From Scatophagus argus (Eukaryota > Chordata > Actinopteri > Scatophagidae): DNA of 64,000 nt. The notes beneath the pieces are model-generated. The model had not been told where the DNA came from. It did not search any database and worked only from the letters and a program-made list of their open reading frames with translations. The stretch is from the NCBI RefSeq assembly GCF_020382885.2, contig NC_058506.1, positions 19,642,818 to 19,706,817 of the forward strand. The letters run 5' to 3'. Both the position numbers and the translations under genes were made by a program. Position 1 is the first letter of the stretch; each line of letters begins with the position of its first letter. This document shows positions 33,901-45,900 of this stretch, one piece after another.

Positions 33901-36900
33901 ATTAAACTGCAGCCACTCTGTATTTTTTATTCTGATTGCCTGGACAGGGCAACCTGGTTTGTTGTGGTGGTTTTGAATGAATGTGTCAAAATTAAACTGT
34001 AAGTAAGGCCAACAATGAGGCAGAGCTTGTTTAAAGGAAGAGTCTTTATTAAAAATCACGAACAAACTGAACCTTGACCAAATATGTTGGACCGTGACCT
34101 TGTTAGCAGGAAGGTGTCACAGGGACATTTCCATCTCTGGTGCTTTGGTTGGAGTTCATAATCCAGCTGTGCTTCCAGCTGCAGAGGGCACTGCAATATG
34201 GGTCAAACACAGAGTGAGTTATGGCTGATGTTGATGCTGTCTGACAGTTTGCCCTGAGCAACATTCATTTTGACACATTGCTGACTAATGAGGGACCAGA
34301 GCACTCCTGTGTTATGATTGTCAATATTTCTGCTCAGCTGATTTATGCAGTGTTTCACAGAACAAACCTGTTTTCCCTGATTCAGACAACAGACCACAGT
34401 ATCCTGCAGCCGCCCAGCTCAGCTTTAATAGACTTGCTCTGTGGACTGAGCTAAATTGTCGGCAACAGTTTTCCCCAAAAATAAACTACTAGAAGCAGCA
34501 CATTCCGAAAAACTCTCGAACTCTCATCAAGTTCAAACCCCTTTGAAGTTTTACCCATTTGCATTTGTGCCAAATGAGTCTCACATCACAACATATGGCA
34601 GCAATTGAGCCGTGAAGCACAACCATTGGGGCCTCTGGAGCCCCAGGCCCTCTCTCAGGGTGTCGGGGACGCAGCCCTGGCACCAACCATTCCTACACAC
34701 ACACACACACACACACACAGATAAACACAGACTTTCACTGGCAGTGTGGCGCACTAGACCGCATGCTAATGGTGCCCTACTCAGTTTACAGGCTGCTGTG
34801 GAAAGAAGCAGAGATCCAGCTCATCTATGTGTCAAACAGGCGTTATCACAGGCAGCATGGCAGGGTTCATCGTCGCCACGTCACAGATACCGTCTCTCTC
34901 TGACCCACTTTTAAGGAGGAATTAGAGTAGAACACCTAATCTTGCACTGTTGTGCTGGATGCTGCCACACAGACATGACACGGTCAGGCGGGCTGACCGG
35001 TGCGAAGGCGATTCTGCTGGACTGTGAATGAGGATGTTCTCACAGTGTATGCAGTGTTTACAACTTGATCCTCCAATGAGGAGCTGAGGGAATGTCATTA
35101 CAACAAGAAGTGTTGACTTCAAGCACATTTTGCCACAGTTTTGTTTCACTGATCTTCATGTGCCTTGCTTCTTTATGTGAACTCTTGTCCTGCTTGACAA
35201 CAACAAAAGATTTGTAATGTTTTTCTTTGTCTCCAGACTGTCCACTCAAGCCCACCACACCAACTAAAATCTCTGAGGAGGGTGATGATGTTTTGGGGGA
35301 CTACACAGTCGGTGAGCAGGTTTGGGTTAACGGCGTCAAACCCGGAGTCATTGCCTACCTGGGGGAGACCCAGTTTGCCCCGGGCCAGTGGGCAGGCGTG
35401 ATACTGAATGACCTAGTTGGCAAAAACGATGGTTCGGTGGGCGGAGTGCGCTACTTTGAGTGCCAGCCCCTCCAGGGCATCTTCACGCGACCCTCCAAGC
35501 TCACCCGACAGCCGGTCGGAGAGGGAAGCGACAGCCACTCCACAGACTCAGTCTCTGCTCAGAATCAGACTCAGCAGGGCGGCAGCGGCGCCCCCACTGG
35601 CCAGCGGGTGGTGGTGCCGCTCAGAGAAGGCCTGCTCAACAGCGCGGTGAAAACAGGCAACGAGTCCGGATCCAACATGTCCGACAGCGGTTCTGTCAAG
35701 AAAGGTGGGGAGAAGGATCTTCGAGTTGGTGATCGAGTTCTGGTGAGTAATTATGTGAGGATTTGTAATTTGTTTGTGGACTATCACTGAATTTTATCAT
35801 TTAAATTCCATTCAACAGTATAGAATAAAAATGTCTGCAGACGTTGCTTATCACTGGTCATCGGTTGTACACTTTTCATGCATCCAGTATTGTCTATAGG
35901 TTCTTATCCTGAGTAGGTTTGCTGAGTTTGGAGGCCAGACTAGCCACCCCCACCCGTTTCCTGTTTTTATGCTATGCCAAGCTAACTGGCTTCATCTTTT
36001 AAGGCCCCAGTGGATCGCTAATTACAGTTTTATGAAGCCTGTTGTAGAGATGCAGTATAATGTGATGCAAATTTGATTTGCACAGGAAAAGTTCTGCCTT
36101 CCTTCCTTCTGTTTACTTCACCCTTCCTATATTGTACCCTTATCTCTTGCCCAGTGAAAGATGAGGGAAGAACATTTTTATCTTTTTTTTCCTCATTTCC
36201 TCACTGACCCCTATTAGTGTGTACAATGTTCACTGCATACAATTATTGGCCTTGGGTCACATTTCTTTCCATTAACTGATGGGCACGGGGGATAGTTACA
36301 TCAGATCATGCACAGTTGGAAACGGGCAGCTCCAGAGGCCTTCCTCCTGGTCAATATTGTAAATCACTCCGGATTACTTTCAGCACTTAAGAGAGGAGAG
36401 ACCACTGCTGACACATTGATCAGTGAATACATCCATTTCCTAAGCCTCTCCTGTGTAATCCATCTGCCTTGCTGCAGGGGCCCTCCTCTGCTGCTGGAAA
36501 CACAACATTGCCTCAGAAATTTGGCAAAATGAGCATAAAGTGTGAACCTCGGATTACACAAAGCTAAGTCTATTTTAGGTATTGAATTATGTGACAGTAG
36601 CAAGAGTAGGACCCAGTTGTTTTTTTGTTTTAAAGAAAGACTTGTTTAGCACTTTAGGCCTTGTCTGGTGCTGGTTTCTTGCTGAAGACAAATATTGAGC
36701 TTTTGTCTGATGCTTGTGTGGTGGTGGCTAAATAGTGGCCATCTAGAGATTTCTGCAGGCACATGTTACTCCCAAAATTTAGGAAAAAAGAAAATAAACT
36801 AGAGAAATGTTTCCCTCTGGAGAGACAAGCTCAGAGGCTAAACACATGGTTGCTGTCTCCGTTTGCCTTGGCACCTTTGATGTGTGAGCCCCCACTGGAG

Positions 36901-39900
36901 GCACAGACTCTGCGTAGCATTTAACCAGAGGCCGTCCCTGCTACTGCAGAGTTTGGAGGAGGTCAAAGGAGTGTTTTCTCTCAGTAGGGCTGCATGTGAT
37001 GTGGCTGGTGTTTATTTGGAAAGCCACTCAAAATGGCCGCTAGTCAGTGAAATTGCATGGCATGACTCTTTTACATTACATGCTCATTTATGTACAGTAA
37101 CTTTATTCAAAACGAGTCTTTTTCTACATGAATCTTTATGACATCCTGTCATGACATACTGCGTTAGAAGGGCAAATTTTTAAATTTGAAGTCAAAAACA
37201 TGTTTGACTTCCCCTGTACATCATGTCATTTTATAAATGCACAGTTTCTCCACTCCACTGTGATCTTTCTGGGGTCAAGCTCTGGTCCCACAACTGGACA
37301 GACCTGCAGCCAATCAGAGCAGAGACATGTATAACTGTGGCTGGCCCGTCACAAGTCAGGGCTGATGGAAATCTGCCTGAATGGGTGGCAGAGCAAATAA
37401 AACGAGCATCATTTGGTCCCCGGGCTAACAGAACTGTGAATGTCTCTACAAAACTTCATGGCAATCCATTCAGCAGATCATTCAGTCCGACCAAAGTGTT
37501 AGAACGACTGACTGACAGACCAACATTGTCAGTCCTTGGCAATCCCACCTCTTAGGAGTTTATATTCAGTGTTTTACGAGGGGATTTAGCTCTTGTGGAG
37601 CTGTTCTATCTTGACCACCTTTAGAGCAGAGGTTTCCGATGAGGTTGGCAGTGGCCGAGACAGGGCTTGTGCCGGCCGGCCGGCGAAGCACTGCTGGCAC
37701 TTTGACGCTGAATCATTGAGACATCACACAGCCAGGCTGACAGCAAACCATCTCTGTTTAATGTCTTGTGACACCACACTGTTTCTTACCACATGGCTTC
37801 AGTGGTTTGGGACAAGGACAAGACAAAGGAGTGGAATATTAGTTTGACCAAAGCTGGAGACACCACACCCAGTTTTTTCTTTTGTTTGTCCTTGTATTCA
37901 GTTCTGTCAGCTACTAAATCCGGAGTCAGTATTTATATTTAGGAAGTAGCTGCACACCAGGAAAAACAATAAATCTTTTCGGAAGGTCATGCATCTGAAA
38001 CGTAAAATGAATATTTACTGTTAATAAATGTTAAAATGTAAAACCAGCAGATGTGTAGCTGAAACATCTGCACTGCTCTTTGCACTTTCCCACATTCTGT
38101 TTATTTTTTATTTTTTTTTGTTTTTATTTTAATCCTTTTGAGAAATTTGACTAAAATTAATATATATATTAATATTAATATTTTGGTAGTTAATAATTTG
38201 AGGAAAAACGCAGCAAAAATTCTTTGCCTCGAGCTTCTCAAGTGTACATTTTGCAGCTTTTCATCTTTTTATATTTCATCATTTTTTTTATATTTCAATT
38301 TTAAAATGAACATTGGGGATTGTTTGGATGAAAAAGACATTTTAAGATGTCATAAAATAAATAATAATAAACTAATAATAATGAAGGGGGGAAGAGCAAA
38401 GAGTTCTCCAGAGTAAAACATGACATAAACATAAATAAATATAAGTTAACAAATGCCAAGAATCGGATTTGATTAAAGTGATCTCTCGTGTGTTTGCTCT
38501 GCCATGTGTTGTCTGTGGTTTGGTTTGTGTTATTTTCTTTCTGTTGTGTTTCTCAGGAAGTTGTGAGCAGTGGGATGTTTGTACATGATGATGAGTTTTC
38601 ATGTCTTTCACACATGGTCGCCATGTGTGAAAGACATTCAGCAGCTGGACGTGTCAGTTTTACATGTTGGCTGACTGAAGTGGACCGTCTTCCTAACAGG
38701 AAACCAGTGTGACTAAGTGGCACACTAAATATGTCAGCAAGGACAGATGATTTTCCATTTGAATCAGATTTCACATTTCTTCAAACGCTTGCTGATTCAC
38801 CCAGTGATGACATGCACAGTTACAAATAACTTTGCAGTCTGTATTTTGTCATTTGCTTTCACGCTGCTGTGTTGAACTTATTCATAACTAAGGCTGGATT
38901 CAGTTCACAGTCAGTGCAACTTGTTAATGTAGGATATTGATGTATATAAAGATGGAGGATGTGTTTCCCCTTCACCCCGCTCTGCAGAAGTAAAGCCAAA
39001 ATATCCTGGATACGACTGCTGCCATCTTGTTCGGGGGACATCATTCGGAGCCAGAGTCTGTGCAGTCGTGTTCGCGAGATGGAGCCTCTGAAACTCGCTG
39101 TTGAACACATTATATATCATTTAATCCATACAAACACCGAAGTGTGCAAATGCTGCTTTATGGGGAGGTTGTGTGCTGGACTCTTAGCTGGAAGCACTAA
39201 CTTCCTGCCAGTTTCCTGATGTCAGACTCAACTCATGTCACGCCATTACCATCATGAGCAACTTGGAGTGGATGATTCAAAGGTCTGGACTGAGGCAACA
39301 CAGCCAGGTTAACTCTGCCCCCCCCCCCCCCCCCCCCCCCCCCGTCCAGTCTTTGTACTAAGCTAAGCTAACCGGCTAATGTTAGCTAAACTGTCCTTCC
39401 TCGGTCGCTGACTGAAATGCATCAAAATCGTCTTTCTGCTGTAGGTGGGAGGCTCTAAGATGGGAGTCATACGCTACATGGGAGAGACAGACTTTGCCAA
39501 GGGTGAATGGTGTGGGGTGGAGCTGGACGAGCCTCTGGGGAAGAACGATGGTGCTGTAGCTGGTACAAGGTATGCACACACACACAAAGTTCTTTTACTT
39601 CTTACCCTAAGAGGAAGTTGACGGGAAGACTGAGGTTCCATGTTTTCAGTTGTTTGTTCTTTCCTCTGTTGTTAAGCAGTGTTTTTATGACTCATATTTA
39701 TCACCTTTGTCATATTAATGATTTAGATTTTCTCACCCTCAAGGATCCGCAATGTTTTTCTTAGCACAGCACACCAACCCCCCAACCCCCCCCCGCCACC
39801 GTCCCCATTAACAGAAAAGAGTTGAATATGGATGAAGTCTGGTTACAGTTGCTGTGGAGTATTGCTCATAGCCCTCGTGATTTATTTTCAGTTTATTGTC

Positions 39901-42900
39901 ATATATGACCGACAGAAGCAGTTAATCCTTATGTTTTCGAAAAGCCTTGTGGATTGTCAATCCGCTAAATAATTTTCTGTTGATCAACCAATTCATAATT
40001 AGTTAGCTATTAATGGCTAACTGTTGCAGTATTACTCTTATGTTTTATTGGGAATTTCAGTGATGGGTCATTTAACTGGTGATGCAGCAAGAGCCAGTAA
40101 GACGCATTTGCACCAGGTTAGAAACAGAAACGTAGACTGTCTGTGCATAGTAATGTACCTACTGCATAAAAAAAGCTTTTTGAGTCCTCGAAGTAAACAC
40201 AAAGGAACTTCATAAAACCCTGACTTTGTATTGTAGCATCGTCCTAAAGCGGTTCTGTGCTAGACAAGTCCCTCACATCTTCATCCTCTTGTTCGTTCTC
40301 TTCCATCAGATACTTCCAGTGTCTTCCCAAGTTTGGCCTTTTTGCTCCCATCCACAAGGTGATCCGCATCGGCTTCCCCTCCACAAGCCCGGCAAAGGCT
40401 AAGAAGAGCAAGCGGGTGGCCATGGGGGTTTCCTCTCTGGCCCACAGCCCCAGCAGCTCCTCCATCAGCTCAGTCAGCTCGGTGGCCTCCTCCGTGAGTG
40501 GACGACCGAGCCGAGCTGGGCTGGTAAGATGTCGACATGTTGAGAGCCGAGGGGCTGCTCACTCACAGTGTGATGTGCTGTTTAAAGGAATAGTTCGTCA
40601 GTTTGGGAAATCGGATTGCTACCTCAGAGTTAGATGAGAAGATCGATGCAGCTGTCCTGTCTTCTCATCTTAACTCTTGAACTGAAAAGTATATTTCCCA
40701 GAATATTCCTTTAAAATATGTGAGTACGCAAGGGAGCTTCATTTCTATAGAGCCTTTGTAGTTACAGGATGTTTCACAGGTGCTTTTAAAATAAAACATC
40801 ATTAAATGCGACATGAAAAAAAAGCAAAATATAGAAGTGGCTTAAAGTGTAAAAAATATGAGACATAATAATCAGCCAAGTCCTGCTAACCTTGAAGATT
40901 TTTAAGGTATTTTATTTTTTCTGGAGCCTAATTTTAAGATGCCTTAGTATCTTATTACAGTTAAATGTTTAAAAAGTTGTTGATTTGACGCCGTGAAACT
41001 TTCTGACTCTAAATTCAAACAGCGGGATGATGAATGGGTTCATTGTGCTGGAACACGCCCTTATCTGCTGAGCAGTTAATAATTAGCGTTTTGTGGCTGT
41101 GCAGCGTGAGGCTCTGATTCACTGACTTTGCATTTTGTCTGTCTGTGACAAATCTGTAGCTGAAAGAGAACCCGGGCAGCTCGTTCCAACCCGCTGCAGC
41201 AGCTTTAAGACCAACATCCACAGGAATGGCAGGCAATAAACTCAAATGAATGAGATGTCAGGGTATCTTGCATTGATTTTAGCCTCTGGTTGCGAGCCAG
41301 ATCTCCGATGGAGGACACTCCCGTTTACTCTCCTTAATTGTTGGCAGCAGTATGAGACAGCGCAGAGAGCAGCTGGTCTGAATTATCAAGCTGGTCACGC
41401 TGCACAAAACGCTCTGACTTACTGTCATTCCTAAAGACCACAGTGCAAGTCGTCTCTGATGTGCAGGTACGGAGACATCTTTTTACAGTGTTAAAGCCTC
41501 AGTCAGTTAGTCACTGCATTTATGGCTGTGGAAATAAGGCAGTGAAATATTAAAAACATCCATCAAAGTATACATGGCTTCCTTTCAGTCCTTTCAGTGC
41601 AATATATATCATAGAGTAGCCGTACCTGACAACACTGAGATATGAAAATTAGGGAAAATAAGGCATGTTCGTCAAAATCAGACACCCGGTTGAAAAAAGT
41701 ATATAAAATGTTTGCTTGTAGGTTGTATGTTAATAAAGGTATAAATGTGGTTCAGCTAAGCCGCCTGCCAGGTACGCCAGTGGTTACGTCCACCATCACC
41801 TTTTGTTTTTTTAAGGAAGATTTAAAAAATGTGTTACTGAAAAAGCAAGACAGAAAGGTAAAATGCGGGAGGGTTTTTATGGGTATTAGAGGTGCTTGTG
41901 ACAGGAAACAGGAACCAGAACTCAAGACCTTTTTCAACACCCTGTCGCCCCGTGTTGAACATGAAGCCGACCGAGCTTCTGAACATGTCAGGTGCCTCTT
42001 TAATGCTCCTGGACCAGAAACACAACATTTCAGGGTTATTGAGAAACACTGATGTTATATTTATGTGCAGTATTTTATCACTAAGAACGCAGCTTGTCTC
42101 TGTTGATACAAACTCCAGTCTCTGTTGTATTGTTGTATGAAAGCCACTGAAATGAACTGAGCCTACATGTCAGTATACGCTCAGGACGCCGTAATCCTGT
42201 CAAAGAGCCTCCTCTAGTGGTCAAACTAAGTGCTGCAGCTTTTAGGACTACTGAATTTAAGCCAACGGTTTGTTTGACAGGTCACATATCCCGTGGTTTA
42301 GAAACTGACTTTAAAATGTTTTAAGCTTTCAAGCTTTTTTCACGGTTTTTCAAAGCATGTCGGGTTATTTTATGAGCACGTTTTGACACATACGTTTTCT
42401 CACATTTGTGAAATATTACTTAGACATCACAGGAAAACAAAGCCTGTTGAGCATGTTCACAGAATAGCTGTTTTCCTGTGAACATTGAACAATTATATGT
42501 GAGAGGAACGTGTGAAGCTGATTAACTTGCGTCTAATCTCTGTTCATTCCAACCTCATTATTTTCTCATTGATTTCACATCTCTCCATGTTCTCCTACCT
42601 TCCTTCTCTTCTTTCTCACTTGCGTTCTTCTCTTCCAGTCACACCTTTTACATTCCCGCCCTTTCTTCGACTCTCCTAACGCTTTACGACCTTTTTCCTC
42701 CTCAGCTGACGGAGACGTCATCTCGCTACGCCCGTAAGATCTCTGGCACCACCGCGCTCCAGGAAGCCCTGAAGGAGAAGCAGCAGCACATCGAGCAGCT
42801 GCTGGCCGAGAGGGACCTGGAGCGAGCCGAGATGGCCAAGGCCACCAGCCACATCTGCGAGGTGGAGAAGGAGCTGAGCGTCCTCAAGGCGCAGCACGTG

Positions 42901-45900
42901 CAGGTGTGAAACCAGAGCTGTACACAGAGTGACCGTCACATATGGCTAAACAGTAGATCTGTTGTTGGTAGTACAGTATTTCTGCCCATTCTCCACAGTA
43001 TGTAACAGACAATGAGAGCACCCTCCAGCAAGTCAAAGCCTTGTTGGCCAGCACGCAGAAAGATAAACTTGAACTGGCCAATCAGCTTGAAGAAGAGAAA
43101 AGGTGAGTTTTAACTTGTGCTGCTTTCACACCTTGTCACCTCACATTCGATACAGTTGGTGATCCTTTGCGTCCTGTGTGCAGGAAAGTGGAGGACCTCC
43201 AGTTCAGAGTGGAGGAGGAATCCATCACCAAAGGAGACCTGGAGGTATTTCTCATATCATTATCAAGGATGGAATATATGTGCTTCTAATGTCCAGTTAA
43301 TATCAGGCACCCTGAGAAGGTAGAAGGAAGATTACATATGTGAGATGATATTGAAGATGAAGTGTGTGTAGACCACAGAGAAGCATTTTAAGAAGTTCTG
43401 ATGAGAGGAGTTCAGATGAGGAGCTCAGTGATGCTTCAGCAGGCAGGATGATCTGGACTTGACCCCCCATCTCGCTCGACAGCTGATTGACGCCCGCTAA
43501 CCTCAGCAGTGCAGATATTTCATGAAAAGAGAGCTTTTTCGGTTGCAGCGAAATTTGGGGCAAAAGTCAAGCGAAATGCCGGGATTTAAAACGTGTGAAT
43601 AAATGGCTTACGCCGGAGAAGGTGTGACTTGCTCCTCGTTTCTAAGCTGTGCGGAAAAGTCTGAAATCCATTAGGTAAGGTTACACCGTCCTCTTTCCTG
43701 TGTGTCGCCTGAGAACGAAGCTGAATGGAAGGTAAATGGAATTTGTTCACTTCTGAATCTGCTCCTGGCTGTCCCGGCATTTAGCCTTGAAGTAGATTCA
43801 CCAAGAAAATTGTTTGTATTGTGGTGACACAAGGCTCAAGACGACTGCTCGAGAGCACACATTTTCAGAAAAGAATGACACTCCATGGCGCGGTGAAATA
43901 AAATACGTCAGACTGCTGTTATTAATAGGATGAGATCATTGTTGGTTTTGGTCTTTTAATGGCTTTTGTTGACAGTAAGAGAACAATATCGCCAACCATC
44001 CCTTAATGTGCAGATGAAATATAAAGCCCATTTTACCATAATACCTTGTGAATGAGTGCACTATATTTCATTCATGCAAGGCTTTCAAGGCTCGGGCTAC
44101 CTGAACAGGACTGCTTATACATGACAGATGTGTTAAAGAAACACAGACCTGATCTGCAGCCTCGTCTCCTCCGGTCTCCTGATCATGTGATCCACTCAGC
44201 TCTGCACTGTTTCTGTGTCTACAAAGCTTCCCTCTCATCACATGTTGACTGTTCCCCTTCATGGGTCTCTCTCCCTCTCCGTCCTTTTTTCTCCTCCTTC
44301 CTGTGCCTCTCTGTCCGTCTCTTTGTGTCTCTCTGTAGACTCAGACGAAATTGGAACATGCCCACATTCGACAGCTTGAGCAGAGTCTGTTCCTCGAAAA
44401 GTCGAGAGCAGAGATGCTTCAGAAAAACTTAGAGAAGTGGAGGGTAAAGAAAGCACGAGCCCTCTGCCTGTAGCCACTGTCCTGCGTGGTTCTGTTTGCT
44501 TCTTTGCTGGTAGTGGCGTAACTCACAAGCTGCACAGATTTAAGTCGTGCTCCACCTGCAGTTGGTGTCTGAATGTATATGAAATCAGAGGAGGAGGATC
44601 GGAGATTTTAAATCAGAACATGTCAATTACTCAGCGTGACCCTCAATCTCGGTGTGTTTTCATTTAGGTGTAGAAATCATGCAGAACAGATGCACCGTGT
44701 TCTTATTCTGTCAAATCCCATGCGAAGACCTTCGATGTGTTGGTTCATCTCTCTCAGTACTGCTGAGGTTCTTCACTCTTAGATTTTTACAGGACAGGTC
44801 GCAGTTATGTTCCTTCACTTTTAAAAAGTCTTTTCCTGAAACAGCTGCTCGTTGTGGTTAAACAGAGTAAACGGTGCATTTTTTGGGGACTGTTTTCTGT
44901 CTTGGATTAATGCACAGTGTGCTAGTCAGTTTTTGTAGCAAATGATTTTTTTTCCTCAAGATGGTGAAGTCATGACCTGCCTTACTCTGAATCTGATTGG
45001 CTTACCCTAATATTCGTACTCTAACCCTAACCAATCTCAGTCTTCGTGACTAAACCTAATCAACCCAACCAATTAAGGCAACAAGTCCTAGAGGAGTCAC
45101 TGGTTTGTTTTAATATGAAGCTCTGTGGCACCGAAGAGGAGGAGGAGGAGGAGGCATCAAGATTCATATACACTGACGGCACTTCTGAGGAGGATCAATC
45201 CATTATTGATTTCAGTCTTTTCATGGGATTTGCTGACGATAAGAAAAATATTGTATGTTGCCAGTCATGCTCATCCAAAATGAGTTGGAAGGTAAAGGAT
45301 TTGGGTTCTGTCAGAAAGTGATCAAACCAAACCAGATGTCAGGAGTGGCCCCTGATTTGTCAGGAGTGGCCCCTGATTTCTGACATCCCACTGATTCCTT
45401 CATTCCTTCACCTTCATAAATCACAGTGTTAATGTTCAGAGCTTATCATGAGACATTCACCTCTGACAGGAAACACAAAGTCAGCTGCTTCAGCTTTCCA
45501 CACGTCTTCTGTTGCAGTAACTGGTGTTTATTTTCTTTCAATTTGTTTTTTTTATTTTAAAGTTGGCTTTGGGATCAGTTGCCAGCTGCACTTTGAATGC
45601 CAGCACATGACATCCGGAACAATATCCTTCCATTGTACCTCAGTAGAGGATAATGGGTGGATCTCTCACGACTAACACATTTTCCCATTAAAAATGTTTA
45701 CATTTTAATAGGATTCATCGCTGATTCTTAGATGAATGTTGCAAGACAAATCATTGTGGTAATGTCCATTTACCAGCAGCAGCTGAGTGCAGCGAAGGAC
45801 GTCCTTTACACCACTCTGACATGCAGCGTTGCACTTCAGAGAGAAAACCTCTTCAATAATAGACCACAGTATCACAAATCAAACTGTACAGGCTTGTGCT

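Larger units (their letters stand above)
27850..35236 (+). other. clip2 intron after coding exon 1 (7.4 kb)
   Basis: No embedded gene recognised. It holds a (CA)n run at 27956-27987, a (TTCC)n run at about 29639-29689, a (GT)n run at about 32973-33000 and a (CA)n run at 34695-34719. Confidence 0.7.
35743..39444 (+). other. clip2 intron after exon 2 (3.7 kb)
   Basis: No gene inside. It holds fragments of a dispersed teleost repeat at about 35895-36005, a second repeat family member at about 37423-37512, a perfect 17-base-arm hairpin at 38601-38637 and a 26-base poly-C run at 39318-39343. Confidence 0.7.
39570..42705 (+). other. clip2 introns after exons 3 and 4
   Basis: The introns at 39570-40309 and 40524-42705 hold no gene. 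The second contains an inverted-repeat element at 40581-40715. Confidence 0.7.

Noticed and set aside
45046..45321. 91-codon frame with a poly-Glu stretch in clip2 intron 8
   Set aside because: The Glu run comes from a GAG microsatellite. There is no homology and no flanking splice sites that keep clip2 phase. An extra clip2 exon is not needed, because exons 8 and 9 join in phase.
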